Source: Deltaproteobacteria bacterium (GTDB lineage: Bacteria; Desulfobacterota; DSM-4660; Desulfatiglandales; HGW-15). Taken from it: a stretch of DNA of 54,559 nucleotides. A model generated the notes under the pieces. It had not been told where the DNA came from. It did no database searches and saw only the letters and a program-made list of their open reading frames with translations. The stretch lies in the NCBI GenBank assembly GCA_019308745.1, contig JAFDHO010000006.1:1-54559 (forward strand), given 5' to 3'. Positions 44,422 to 53,491 of the stretch are shown here, piece by piece. The position numbers and the translations under genes were made by a program. The first letter of the stretch is position 1. Every line of letters begins with the position of its first letter.

Positions 44422-44764
44422 CGCATACAAACGCCCCGCAGATGAGGTATACCAAACGGCCTTGGGCGAAATCCGGCATGTTAGCTATATGATAGCTGTG
44501 GGCAATTATTGTGCCAAAGAGGGATTTCCGGATTTCCTTAAGCTTGTCGGCGAGATGCGTCCATCTCCTTCGAAACCGAGTTTATACATTATATAACGAG
44601 ATGGCACGAAATGTCTAATAAAGGATACAATCTCGAGGGAGTTGGGAGCACTGCCCGTTCCGGGCTCCACAAATGCCTCTGGTGTATTGGGATGCCTCCT
44701 CCGGTCACCTACTTCAAGCCGATAGCGCACAAGCAAACGGCATGAGTGACTGTAAGGACGGTGT
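44422..44764. other. intergenic region, 343 bp, no supported gene
   Basis: Nothing recognisable. Neighbours on both sides are minus-strand genes, so a promoter for the DUF3568 gene is expected here, but I found none with good hexamers. Confidence 0.4.
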
Positions 44765-45064
44765 CTATAATGTGTTTTGATTTGCCATAGAATGGGAGAG
44801 GTCGAACTCATGGTGAACGGCCGTGGGATTGAGAGAATCCTCGGCCTCAAGAGCTGCTATGACAAGCTGGAGGGTATGATAATCCAGATCAAATTCATCC
44901 CACCCCAGAGAATGCAGACGCCTGTTGGCCTCTTTCAAGTCGAGGCTCAAGGCAGGTTCGGGAATGATAAAGTCCGCGATGATCTTTATGAACCCTGGAA
45001 TCAGACCAGATTCAATACCCCTTTGCTCCAGGCGCCGGTACAGGGCATTTGTTACCTCATTCAA
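44765..45064 (-). CDS. small hypothetical protein (99 aa)
   Basis: Likely start at the TTG at 45064, which follows a strong aaaggaaaggaaga site; ATG at 45118 is possible. The product begins LNEVTNALYRRLEQRGIESGLIPGFIK and is helix-rich, with an amphipathic middle (LKEANRRLHSLGWDEFDLDYHTLQLVIAALEAE). I recognise no named domain. It looks like a conserved small cytoplasmic protein of this phylum, but that is an impression. Confidence 0.55.
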   Translation of the reverse strand: MNEVTNALYRRLEQRGIESGLIPGFIKIIADFIIPEPALSLDLKEANRRLHSLGWDEFDLDYHTLQLVIAALEAEDSLNPTAVHHEFDLSHSMANQNTL

Positions 45065-45429
45065 TGGACTCTTCCTTTCCTTTTGCCGAGTGTCATGCAG
45101 ACCTATTGCCTTCCACATTTTCCAATAAATTAACAATCTCTAGGAGTAAGTCAAGCGACAAATGTGCGAACAGGGAGAAAGCCGCAGCCGCCGCGCAGTG
45201 AGGTCCCAGGGGACCTGTGGGGGGGCAAATGTAACGAGATAATCTGGGGCCCAGCTTCCTAGGGGTTGATCCTTGTATTTTCCTTGGACCAACGATAAGA
45301 AGACGCTTCCCGATGCTTGATCAACAACAGGGACCGCAACCACCTGCCCTGGGGCTACTTTGCAAGGGTCCGACCAGACAACCCTGATGCAAAATACCAT
45401 ACCCCTCACAGGCCCGATTCAAAGAAAGG
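45065..45429. other. intergenic region upstream of the cold-shock gene, no supported gene
   Basis: A minus-strand open frame at 45140-45409 has no ribosome site and no recognisable motif and is not annotated. Confidence 0.4.
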
Positions 45430-45458
45430 TTGACTTTGATCTGTTTTTTAAATTATTG
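45430..45458 (+). promoter_or_regulatory. candidate promoter of the cold-shock gene
   Basis: TTGACT (45430-45435), 17 bases, TTATTG (45453-45458). It leaves a leader of about 135 bases before the ATG at 45602, as is usual for cold-shock mRNAs whose leaders fold with temperature. Confidence 0.45.
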
Positions 45459-45601
45459 TACGTGATTGTTTTGAGGGTGAAATATCTGTCTGGTTAATTC
45501 CTGGTCCAGCCAAGGAGGGCCGCGTCTTGGGTCGGCAAGAGACAGGTCGGAATGAAGAGCAGGACGGAGACAGGGAAGGATTTGAAAGGGAGGGAAATTT
45601 C

Positions 45602-45805
45602 ATGGCACGGGGCACAGTAAAATGGTTTAGCAACAAGAGAGGATACGGTTTCATAACTCCCGAGGGAGGAGGCGAGGATCTATTCATTCATTATACTAAC
45701 ATCGAAGGGGAGGGTTTTCGCAGTCTCCAGGAGGGTCAAGCAGTGGAATTTGAAGAGGCTGAAGGCGACAAGGGCCCGCAGGCCACGAAGGTCAAACCCG
45801 CCTGA
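45602..45805 (+). CDS. cold-shock/nucleic-acid-binding protein (CspA family)
   Basis: 67 residues. The single OB fold has both RNA-binding motifs: RNP1 KRGYGFITP and RNP2 DLFIHYTNI, and the family start GTVKWFSNK. Acts as an RNA chaperone. A GC-rich hairpin follows the stop. Confidence 0.96.
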   Translation: MARGTVKWFSNKRGYGFITPEGGGEDLFIHYTNIEGEGFRSLQEGQAVEFEEAEGDKGPQATKVKPA

Positions 45806-45829
45806 TGAGTTTTCTTCCGGCAATACATG

Positions 45830-45851
45830 GGCCCCGAACAAAATCGGGGCC
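45830..45851 (+). terminator. terminator-like hairpin after the cold-shock gene
   Basis: GGCCCCG (45830-45836) pairs with CGGGGCC (45845-45851) around eight bases and is followed by TT. Only a short T tract, but the stem is strong and well placed. Confidence 0.65.
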
Positions 45852-45939
45852 TTAGTCCGCATTTCCCGCAAATCGCTTCTATCAAACCCCAAAAGTACCC
45901 AACAATGGCCTACCACAACATATTGTGCAATAATCTTTG

Positions 45940-45968
45940 TTGACATACAATATTAATCCCAATATAAT
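45940..45968 (+). promoter_or_regulatory. perfect consensus sigma-70 promoter for the AMIN/PilZ/FlhG operon
   Basis: TTGACA (45940-45945), 17 bases, TATAAT (45963-45968), both exact. An inverted repeat ATATTGT (45920-45926) / ACAATAT (45947-45953) brackets the -35 and could be an operator. It lies 190 bases before the first gene. Confidence 0.8.
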
Positions 45969-46157
45969 CATTTCGGACGCTTTGCAGGCCTCTCCCCGGG
46001 ACCCGGGTCTTTTCGTCCATGAAAGACCTTCGGATAAGGCTCTGGTCTGTCCAAAGTCACTGCTCTGGCCCTGAATTTGGGGAGAACCATTTTCCTGAAA
46101 TGACTGTGTGCGGGCCAGAGGGAGCCAGGTTGCCAGGGCTTTGACAGGGATGATGAC

Positions 46158-46991
46158 ATGACAATGACGCGGCATGCAGTTCTAATGATCGCGGGTGCCC
46201 TCCTGGTGAAAGGGTTAGCCCTGGGGCCTGCAAGTGCGGCGGTCTTGGAGAGGACGCGGACGGGGGAGCACGGATCATTTACGAGATTGGTCTTTGAATT
46301 CCAAGATGCCCCTGCAGGCATACCCCTGGAGTCCGTAAATGAGGGACGTCTCTCGGTTCTCTTTCCCGGTACCCGGACAAACCTGCCCCCGGTTGTGAGG
46401 TTCGGGAGGCCCAAGCGCCTTGACCGCGTGGAATTCTACCAGCGGGGCTCAGACCTTTTCGCGAATATAATCCCAAAGTTACCCCATTTCAACGTGAAGA
46501 CGCTCCGCCTTGGAGACCCTGAGCGAGTGGTTTTTGACCTGTACTGGATTCCGCAAGCTCAGCACGGTTCTTTTTCGGAAGCGGGGGGCCAAAGCAAAGA
46601 GGTGTTCCCGACGAGAGGCACCACAACTCTCTTGAGAGAAGCTGACAGGGCATTCACAGGTGACCTGCCACAGGAGGAGGCTCAGGGGACCGGGAGTGAG
46701 AGGGCAGGTCCCGAAGATGGGGATGTCACTGATTCGCAGGACAGCATCCTCATGTCCTATATGCGATACGGGTTTTGGCAGACCTTCTTTCTTGCGGTGC
46801 TGAACTTCCTTACTCTCATCGTTATCATGATGCTGGGCTTGATGTTGTCCAGGCAGATCAAGAGGGTGGACGTCCAAGAGCAAGAAGAGGACAGGCCGCA
46901 ACAGGGGAGGGATGAGGATAGGAGGCTCATGCTTATTGATGCGGGAATCAAGAAGAGATTAAGAAGATATCACCAGGCAAAGGCAGCATAA
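46158..46991 (+). CDS. AMIN-like membrane protein (hypothetical)
   Basis: 277 residues from the ATG at 46158. Signal segment MIAGALLVKGLALGPASA, then a beta-rich periplasmic domain (about 28-135) with AMIN-type pattern (SFTRLVFEFQDAPAG, RLSVLFPGTRTN, FNVKTLRLGDPERVVFDLYW). A linker and one transmembrane helix follow (QTFFLAVLNFLTLIVIMMLGLML, about 210-232), then a basic cytoplasmic tail. AMIN domains bind peptidoglycan and localise pili or secretin machinery. First gene of a four-gene operon. Confidence 0.75.
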   Translation: MTMTRHAVLMIAGALLVKGLALGPASAAVLERTRTGEHGSFTRLVFEFQDAPAGIPLESVNEGRLSVLFPGTRTNLPPVVRFGRPKRLDRVEFYQRGSDLFANIIPKLPHFNVKTLRLGDPERVVFDLYWIPQAQHGSFSEAGGQSKEVFPTRGTTTLLREADRAFTGDLPQEEAQGTGSERAGPEDGDVTDSQDSILMSYMRYGFWQTFFLAVLNFLTLIVIMMLGLMLSRQIKRVDVQEQEEDRPQQGRDEDRRLMLIDAGIKKRLRRYHQAKAA

Positions 46992-47019
46992 GGGGCAGGG
47001 TGATGGGGAGGTCAGGGAT

Positions 47020-47313
47020 ATGGACGCCACTCCTTCCGTAAAGGAGACCGAGGACCTCGGAAGGCTCATCAGGTCATTCAGGGAAAACCATTCCATTTCA
47101 TCGGAAGATAAGGCCGTTAATGATCTTCAAAGGAATCTGAAGGAGGTCACAGGCCAGTTGAAAAGGCTTGCCCAGAAGATGGAAGGAATGGAAGCCAGGA
47201 TGCAACACCTGGAGGAAGTCATCAAACTCCTCTTCAAGAAAAGCGTCATTATGAATGAGAGCATCGAATCAATAAAAGAAGAAGTGTCCCAAGGGGTCAG
47301 GGGTAGGTCTTGA
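47020..47313 (+). CDS. small coiled-coil protein (97 aa)
   Basis: ATG at 47020 after ggggaggtcaggg. Nearly all helix, with a heptad pattern from about 30 to 90 (LQRNLKEVTGQLKRLAQKMEG, MQHLEEVIKLLFKKS). No known domain. It overlaps the next gene by four bases and probably forms a complex with an operon partner. Confidence 0.7.
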   Translation: MDATPSVKETEDLGRLIRSFRENHSISSEDKAVNDLQRNLKEVTGQLKRLAQKMEGMEARMQHLEEVIKLLFKKSVIMNESIESIKEEVSQGVRGRS

Positions 47314-48494
47314 AAGAACAACTGGAACGGCAGCGGAGGATCATCAAGGGTATTTTTGACGGTTCGGTGGTCATCGATTCCACAAAGGACTTTGAGAGTC
47401 TGTTCGAAGATGTCCCCGAGAATCCGACCCTCTACAGGGCCTTTGCTGACCTGTTAGTAAGGGAAAAGGCCTTTGCGGCAGGAGCCATGGCCTATAAGAA
47501 TGCGGCCGGGATGTACCTGGACTCGGGAGCGACCCTTCAGGCCATCGTGTCGCAGACCTTGGCTTGGCGCCTGTCAAACCCCTCTCTCGGGGAATTCCAG
47601 GATTTCCATTCAAGGATCATAGAATGCAAGGCCCAGGATAGTCCATTGAACCAGTTCTTTCAAAGAATGGAGTGGGCTGAAATGTATTCTTTCTTGCGGT
47701 GTGTAGAAAGATCCCGTCTACCGAGCAGAAAGATGATCAAGAGATTCGGTGACAGGGAGTCTCATCTATTTTTTGTAGTGTCAGGCATCCTGAAGGAGTC
47801 CATCTATCATCAGGCAAAGGAGCAGGAAGACACTTACAGGAAACGAAGTTTCAATCTTATGAAGAACGACTACTTTGGAAAGGTGTACCCTTTTCGAGAA
47901 GTCATTATCTCCAAGTCCGACGTGGAGACGGTGAGTCGGGTGGAGGTCCTGAAGATAGCCGGGCAGAAACTGATGGAGGTCTGCGTGCGGCACCCCAGGG
48001 TTGAACTCCTCGTTATTGATCTTTATGAGAAGAGGATTGAATTGGAGGAGGATGGGACATCCTACAGGGTCCGTAAGGCAGCCAGGCACCAACTCCCTAC
48101 AAAGGCCGCGGTCGGTTTCCCGCAAGGCAGTAAAGAAAGATGGCCTTTGGTACTCGATGGCGTGACGAGAGACATATCCCTGAACGGGGCCTGTATCATT
48201 GTCGGATCGAAGTACTTGGTCGGAGCCCCCGGGGAAATGGTCGGAAAGGACGTAAAGATCACCCTGAGCTTGCCGAGAACGACGGAAGACCCCTATATCC
48301 TGGGAAAAGTGATATGGGGTAAAGAGGCCCTAAATAGAAAGGGGGAGAGGGCCATGTTCGGCCTCGAGTTCCAGGAACTATCACCAAGGGACAGGGAACT
48401 TCTCCAAGATTATTGCTATGGCGGCAATGCAGAACAGAATCTCCTGTGGAGCCTCTGGGAGTCTGAGAAGAAGAGAGATCCGTATATTCAATAG
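47310..48494 (+). CDS. cyclic-nucleotide-binding-fold/PilZ protein, c-di-GMP effector candidate
   Basis: 394 residues, TTG start overlapping the upstream stop (TTGA). About 1-125 is helical, possibly TPR-like. About 130-245 resembles a cNMP-binding fold (SRKMIKRFGDRESHLFFVVSG, then YFGKVYPFREVIISKSDVETVSRVEVLKI), but the phosphate cassette is degenerate. The PilZ domain has both c-di-GMP contacts, R255xxxR259 (RKAAR) and D288-S290-G293 (DISLNG). It probably reads c-di-GMP, made for example by the GGDEF protein at 33011, and passes the signal to the ATPase downstream. Confidence 0.85.
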   Translation: MKEQLERQRRIIKGIFDGSVVIDSTKDFESLFEDVPENPTLYRAFADLLVREKAFAAGAMAYKNAAGMYLDSGATLQAIVSQTLAWRLSNPSLGEFQDFHSRIIECKAQDSPLNQFFQRMEWAEMYSFLRCVERSRLPSRKMIKRFGDRESHLFFVVSGILKESIYHQAKEQEDTYRKRSFNLMKNDYFGKVYPFREVIISKSDVETVSRVEVLKIAGQKLMEVCVRHPRVELLVIDLYEKRIELEEDGTSYRVRKAARHQLPTKAAVGFPQGSKERWPLVLDGVTRDISLNGACIIVGSKYLVGAPGEMVGKDVKITLSLPRTTEDPYILGKVIWGKEALNRKGERAMFGLEFQELSPRDRELLQDYCYGGNAEQNLLWSLWESEKKRDPYIQ

Positions 48495-48509
48495 GAGACA
48501 GGCGGGGCT

Positions 48510-49442
48510 TTGGAGGATAAATCGCTAACAGGAACCAGGACGAATCCCTTCATTTGGGCCGTTGGGGGGGGCAAGGGCGGTGTGGGCAAGAGTATCGTCT
48601 GTTCTCTCCTGGCATTTTGGCTTGCCAGGCTGGACAAGAGGGTCGTTCTTGTTGACCTTGATCTGGGCGGGGCCAGTCTCCACACGCTCATGGGGATAAA
48701 AACGCCGCCCCGAACCCTGAATGACTTTGTCACCGGAAGATGCAAGGCATTGAAGGATACCTGTGTCGATTTGGAGCTGGAAAACCTGAGGCTCATTTGC
48801 GGTGCCAGTGAAAACCTGGCCCTGGCAAATCCCCAGTTTGCGAAAAAGAGAAAGATCATTCAGAATATCCTCAACCTCGATGCGGACTATGTCCTCATGG
48901 ATTTGGGAGCAGGGACGTCCTTTAATGTCCTGGACTTCTTCTTGGTGGCCCATAGGAAGATTGCGGTTTTGACCCCCGACCCCATTTCCATTCACAATGC
49001 CTATGCCTTTGTGCGAAACGCCGTCTACAGGCGGTTGAGCCAGATCTCCCGAAAGACCCCTTACGTCCACGAACTCGTCCAGAAGGCCATGGATCCCAAG
49101 AATGACCTGAATATCCAGACGGTCAAAGAACTCCTGGAGGTGATCGGGGAATCCGGCGGCAACGGAGCGATGGAGACCTTGCAGAGGGAGATCAGAAGGA
49201 TTCGACCTGCCATAGTCACGAACATGGCACGAGACCCCAGTGAAAAGAATATAGGAAACGTGATAGGGGATGTTGCCGAGAACTACCTGATGTTAGAAAT
49301 GACAAACCTGGGTGGCGTGGCCTATGACGAAAGGATACTTGAAATGGTTTCAGGAATGATTCCCTTGACCCGCATGGGGTTATCCAGCGAGGCCTTCGTC
49401 AACACCTACGAGATCGTATCGAAGCTGATCCGCCTGAACTGA
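48510..49442 (+). CDS. MinD/ParA-superfamily ATPase, FlhG-like
   Basis: 310 residues, TTG start at 48510 after aggagacaggcgggg. Deviant Walker A KGGVGKS (22-28), switch I LVDLDLGGASLHTLMG, Walker B VLMDLGAG. FlhG-type proteins set the number or pole position of flagella or pili. No flagellar gene is in the window. It lacks the C-terminal amphipathic membrane-targeting helix of MinD as far as can be seen. Last gene of the operon with PilZ and AMIN-like proteins. Confidence 0.9.
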   Translation: MEDKSLTGTRTNPFIWAVGGGKGGVGKSIVCSLLAFWLARLDKRVVLVDLDLGGASLHTLMGIKTPPRTLNDFVTGRCKALKDTCVDLELENLRLICGASENLALANPQFAKKRKIIQNILNLDADYVLMDLGAGTSFNVLDFFLVAHRKIAVLTPDPISIHNAYAFVRNAVYRRLSQISRKTPYVHELVQKAMDPKNDLNIQTVKELLEVIGESGGNGAMETLQREIRRIRPAIVTNMARDPSEKNIGNVIGDVAENYLMLEMTNLGGVAYDERILEMVSGMIPLTRMGLSSEAFVNTYEIVSKLIRLN

Positions 49443-49536
49443 CCTGCCATAGCCTGCGTTCCATAATCCAAGAAAAAGGAAGACCGGCGGTCCGCGTGTT
49501 TTCCCCCAAAATCCTTCCGGCACGTCCATATCAAGA

Positions 49537-50832
49537 TCAACCACGGGCTAATGGCTGCCAGAGTTGCCAGAAGGTTGGGAAGGACTTGCCCACGCAGCCG
49601 TTATCCTTTATCAGCAGGGCAGGGACATTCAGGGAAATGACCGCAAGGCTCATGGCAATACGATGGTCCCCATGGGGATCAACGCAGGCTCCTTTCAGGT
49701 CTCCTTGAACGCCCCGTATGATGATTCCGTCATCAAGCTCCTCCACAGGGATCCCGAGGCGCCTCCATTGGGTCACTATGGCCTGGAGCCGATCGCTTTC
49801 CTTGTGGCGCAGGTGAGAGACATTCCTTATCACGGTCCTGCCCTTTGCAAAGGGGGCTATGGCCGCAAGTGTGGGGACCATGTCGGGGAGGGAACCCATG
49901 TCCACATCGACTCCCGTGAGGGGATTCCCTCGAACGGTGACCTTGTTTGCCTCCCTGGTAACGACGCAGCCCATGTCTTCCAGGATATCCAGCAGGGCGA
50001 TGTCCCCCTGGACGGTGACAAAGGGGGCGATGTTCTCGGTAACTACCGTTCCCCCCGTTACAGCGGCCGCGGCCCAGAAGTAGGACGCGGAGGACACGTC
50101 TCCTTCCACCACATAGTGTCTAGCGCTATATCTCTTTCCTGGGCGGACCCCATAGATGGAGTCACCCGATCTTTCCACGCGGACCCCAAAGTCCTCCATA
50201 AGATTCACGGTGATCCCTATGTAGGGCCTGGACACCTGCTTCTCAAGGATTTGGATCCTCAGTCCGTCGTTCATGTAAGGACCGGACAGAAGCAGGGAAG
50301 AGACGTACTGGCTGCTCTCTATTCCTCTGATCCGGGTCCCACCACCCTTGATACCACCGGCACGAACAAGCACGGGAGGGAATCCCTCCCTTTCGCGACA
50401 GGAAACCTTTACCCCCAGATCCCTCAGGGCGCTGACCAATCCGCCGACCGGTCTTTGGCGCATGCGAGCAGTGCCGGTGAGCACATATTCTCCTTGAGCC
50501 AGGGCACACACAGACAGGAGGAGCCTGTAGGAAGTTCCGGAGTTGCCCAAGAAGATTTCTTTTCGCCTGGTATTACGGCAAAATCTTCCTCCGGTACCCC
50601 ATACCTGCGCCCTTTGCCTCTCCAGAGATATCTTTGCTCCCAATTCCTTGAGGCCATGGACGGTGTACAGGGTATCCTCACAAATGAGCAGGTTATCAAG
50701 GACGCTTACCCCGGACGCTAGAGCTGCGGCTATGAGCGCCCTGTGTGACACGCTCTTGGATCCCGGGATCTTGACTCTTCCACGGACGGGCCCTGGGTGT
50801 TGTCTCGAAGATGTCTCACTGCCCCAGGGCAT
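49537..50832 (-). CDS. aroA: 3-phosphoshikimate 1-carboxyvinyltransferase (EPSP synthase)
   Basis: 431 residues. Signatures: KIPGSKSVSHRALIAAAL near the N-terminus, LGNSGTSYRLL, and RHKESDRLQAI. Condenses shikimate-3-phosphate with phosphoenolpyruvate. Starts 17 bases inside the end of aroE. Ends convergent to the FlhG-like gene. Confidence 0.96.
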   Translation of the reverse strand: MPWGSETSSRQHPGPVRGRVKIPGSKSVSHRALIAAALASGVSVLDNLLICEDTLYTVHGLKELGAKISLERQRAQVWGTGGRFCRNTRRKEIFLGNSGTSYRLLLSVCALAQGEYVLTGTARMRQRPVGGLVSALRDLGVKVSCREREGFPPVLVRAGGIKGGGTRIRGIESSQYVSSLLLSGPYMNDGLRIQILEKQVSRPYIGITVNLMEDFGVRVERSGDSIYGVRPGKRYSARHYVVEGDVSSASYFWAAAAVTGGTVVTENIAPFVTVQGDIALLDILEDMGCVVTREANKVTVRGNPLTGVDVDMGSLPDMVPTLAAIAPFAKGRTVIRNVSHLRHKESDRLQAIVTQWRRLGIPVEELDDGIIIRGVQGDLKGACVDPHGDHRIAMSLAVISLNVPALLIKDNGCVGKSFPTFWQLWQPLARG

Positions 50833-51631
50833 TCAGCACCGCCTCTCTCATGATGTCGTAGGGAGGCTTTACACCGGTCCAGAGCTCGAACTGCTCAGCC
50901 CCTTGATAAAGGAACATCTCGACCCCGTTTATCGTAGGACACCCCCTTTCCCGTGCGTCTTTCAAGAGCCTTGTATGGATTGGGTTGTAAATGGCATCCA
51001 TGACCAGGGTCTCGCGTTCCAATAACCCCGAAGGTATGGGGCTTTTCTCCGCCTGGGGAGCCATGCCCAGGGGAGTCGTCTGGATCAGGATTTCAGCTTC
51101 AATTCTTGTCAGATCCCCCAAAGGTATGAACTGGCAGCCTAGGTCGGAAGCCAGCTTCTCACCGCGATCTTTGCTTCTGTTTGCTATGGTCAAGGGAACC
51201 TCCCTTTCCCCGAGAGCGAAACCAATGGCCCGTGCTGCCCCTCCTGCGCCGATCATAAGGCACCTTTTGCCCGGGAGGGTAGTTGCCTCTTCTAGTGCCC
51301 TGATGGCTCCAACAGCGTCGGTATTGTATCCGACGAGATGTCCCTCCCTGTTGATAATAGTATTCACAGCACCGATCTTTCCGGCTAACTCATCCACTTC
51401 ATCTATCAAAGGGACCACGGATGTCTTGTAAGGGATCGTTATGCTCATTCCCTTGATATCCAATGCCCTGATACCCTTGATACAGCCCTCAATATCCAAG
51501 GTTTCGAAGGCCAAATAGATGGCATTTAGACCCGCGGCGGAAAAGGCCGCGTTGTGCATGGCAGGGCCAAGGGTATGGGACAGGGGATAACCCGCGACAC
51601 CGTAAAGAACTGTGGAATGATCTATCTTCAT
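50816..51631 (-). CDS. aroE: shikimate dehydrogenase (NADP)
   Basis: 271 residues. Substrate site SHTLGPAMHNAAF, catalytic Lys in SITIPYKT, Asp in NTDAVG and the nucleotide-binding GAGGAARAIGFAL. Reduces 3-dehydroshikimate. Overlaps aroD by four bases and aroA by 17. Confidence 0.96.
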   Translation of the reverse strand: MKIDHSTVLYGVAGYPLSHTLGPAMHNAAFSAAGLNAIYLAFETLDIEGCIKGIRALDIKGMSITIPYKTSVVPLIDEVDELAGKIGAVNTIINREGHLVGYNTDAVGAIRALEEATTLPGKRCLMIGAGGAARAIGFALGEREVPLTIANRSKDRGEKLASDLGCQFIPLGDLTRIEAEILIQTTPLGMAPQAEKSPIPSGLLERETLVMDAIYNPIHTRLLKDARERGCPTINGVEMFLYQGAEQFELWTGVKPPYDIMREAVLNALGQ

Positions 51632-52296
51632 CTGGAAAGCATCTCCAGGATCCTCTTCATTTCAGGGGCAGGGATCTGTCCGTCCGACGACTCCAATCCC
51701 TCTTCCAGAGAGGCAAAGGTGAGATAACCGCCGAGCAAGGGCGAGGCTATCCTGCTCAGACGTCCCAGGGGGCCCATGCAAAAGGCAATCACCCTGATAC
51801 CCAGATCTCTTGCCGACGATATAAGATCAAGTATCCGGAGATTGTCCTCCTGAGTTCCGGCCATTGTTACGATCTTTACGATGTTCGCACCGGTTGCCGC
51901 CAATCTCTTGAGGGTATCCTCGAGGACTCCCGCAGAAGGAGTCCCGTAAATTAAGTGTGTGGACACGATGATCCTTGAATCGCCTCTGTTCGCCAGGATC
52001 CCGTCCCTCAGTTGGGGAGGCATGCTGTACTCCATGTCCACGTAGTGGGCTCCAAGGGAAATGGCCTCCAATAGGACCTGCGTTATTGATTCATAGTCCA
52101 CTGTCCCTTCCCCGCCCTCTTTCTTAGAACGGTAGGTGATGATGACCGGCCTGATAGTCGTTTTTATTAACCTTTCAATGTCAAAGGACTCCATGACATC
52201 GAGCCTGAACTCTATGATATCCGCCAGTCCCGTAGCCCTTATGGTCATCCTTACGGCCTCGTCCGTGTTCTTTGCCATTATCGGAATGCAGATCAT
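51628..52296 (-). CDS. aroD: 3-dehydroquinate dehydratase, type I
   Basis: 222 residues. Catalytic His in IIVSTHL and Schiff-base Lys in NIVKIVTMA, with EFRLDVME at the barrel start. Type I enzyme, dehydrating 3-dehydroquinate. Confidence 0.94.
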   Translation of the reverse strand: MICIPIMAKNTDEAVRMTIRATGLADIIEFRLDVMESFDIERLIKTTIRPVIITYRSKKEGGEGTVDYESITQVLLEAISLGAHYVDMEYSMPPQLRDGILANRGDSRIIVSTHLIYGTPSAGVLEDTLKRLAATGANIVKIVTMAGTQEDNLRILDLISSARDLGIRVIAFCMGPLGRLSRIASPLLGGYLTFASLEEGLESSDGQIPAPEMKRILEMLSR

Positions 52297-52417
52297 GCCC
52301 TTCCTTTCTCCTCGAACTCATTCTGGAGGCCAAATGTGGCATTGAACTACCTCTGCCGGGATATTGGCAACAGAGCTACCTGTACTCACTATTCTCCCTC
52401 ACTCCAAAGAAAGATCT

Positions 52418-53473
52418 TCATTCCACACTGCTCTCCTTGTAACACCCGAGTATTTTGAGATGCGTGGTATTCTCCTTTACCTCTTCAAGGGCGTCGGTAA
52501 CAATCTCATCCACCAGAGACCCTGTGAAATCCAGGAAAAAGGCATATTCGCCCGGTTCATGGGGAATCGATTCGATCCTTGTGAGGTTAATTCCATTCTT
52601 TGCGAAGATTTCCAGTACCCTGAAAAGGGTCCCGGCCTTGTGTTCAGTGGAAAAAACGATCGAACACTTATCTCCTTCCCCCGGTTTCTCGTTTCTCGAT
52701 AGTACCAGGAATCTGGTTCTGTTTCTCGAATGGTTTTCAATGGCCTCTTTAATGATCTTCAGATGATAGAGTTCTGCACAAAGCTTGCTGGCTATGGCAG
52801 CAGAGCCTCTCGGCCTTTGTTCCATCAACATTTTTGCGGCCCCGGCAGTGTCGTAATACTGGACAGGCTCAAGCTTATTCCTCTTCAGAAAGTTTCGAGC
52901 CTGGGCAAGGGCCTGGGGGTGTGAATAAACAGTGCGTATTTCCCTGTGGTCCGTATCTGGCAGTGCAAGCAGGCAGAGGTTGATGGGAAGCTCTATGGCG
53001 CCTACGACATGCAAATCGGTATCGAGGATGAGCCTGTTGACCTGCTCCACCGAGCCCCCCAGGGTATTCTCGACCGGCACAATTCCGTAATCGGCAAGGC
53101 CGGCATCAACGCTTTCGAAGACCCTGCTGAAATCCTCGAAGGGGATAGGGATAAATTCCTCGTTCCATTTTCTTGCGGCCACCTCGCCGTAGGCCCCGTG
53201 CTCCCCCTGGAATGCTATGAGCCCGAACTCCTTTTCTTGCAATCTTTTGCTTTGCTTCAGGATTTGCAGATAGATGTCCTCGATAAACTTCCCGTTGATG
53301 AGTCCCGTAGCTCTTCTCTTTACAGATTGCAAAAGGGTCTTTTCCCTTTCCGGGTCCTCGATCTTTGTCTTGAGCTTCCTAGCCATCAGGGCATGCTCCA
53401 TCCGCTCGTTTAGGAGCCTGATGATTTTGCAGTCAAGGTAGTCAATGTTTTGTCTGATTCTTTCCAGACTCAT
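52418..53473 (-). CDS. pheA: bifunctional chorismate mutase/prephenate dehydratase
   Basis: 351 residues in three parts: an AroQ-type chorismate mutase (about 1-85, MSLERIRQNIDYLDCKIIRLLNERM), the prephenate dehydratase (about 95-265, FQGEHGAYGEVAA, PVENTLGGSVEQVNRL, NRTRFLVLSR) and an ACT domain (about 275-351, ESIPHEPGEYAFFLDF). Makes phenylpyruvate for phenylalanine; the ACT domain gives feedback inhibition. Spacing to aroB is 18 bases and to aroD 121 bases. Confidence 0.95.
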   Translation of the reverse strand: MSLERIRQNIDYLDCKIIRLLNERMEHALMARKLKTKIEDPEREKTLLQSVKRRATGLINGKFIEDIYLQILKQSKRLQEKEFGLIAFQGEHGAYGEVAARKWNEEFIPIPFEDFSRVFESVDAGLADYGIVPVENTLGGSVEQVNRLILDTDLHVVGAIELPINLCLLALPDTDHREIRTVYSHPQALAQARNFLKRNKLEPVQYYDTAGAAKMLMEQRPRGSAAIASKLCAELYHLKIIKEAIENHSRNRTRFLVLSRNEKPGEGDKCSIVFSTEHKAGTLFRVLEIFAKNGINLTRIESIPHEPGEYAFFLDFTGSLVDEIVTDALEEVKENTTHLKILGCYKESSVE

Positions 53474-53491
53474 GCCTTTCCCCCATGTGCT

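Noticed and set aside
45140-45409. 89-aa minus-strand frame
   Set aside because: No ribosome site, no domain, unusual composition for this window.
49564-50721. 385-aa reading frame on the plus strand opposite aroA
   Set aside because: Antisense shadow of a highly conserved gene; no ribosome site and no domain.
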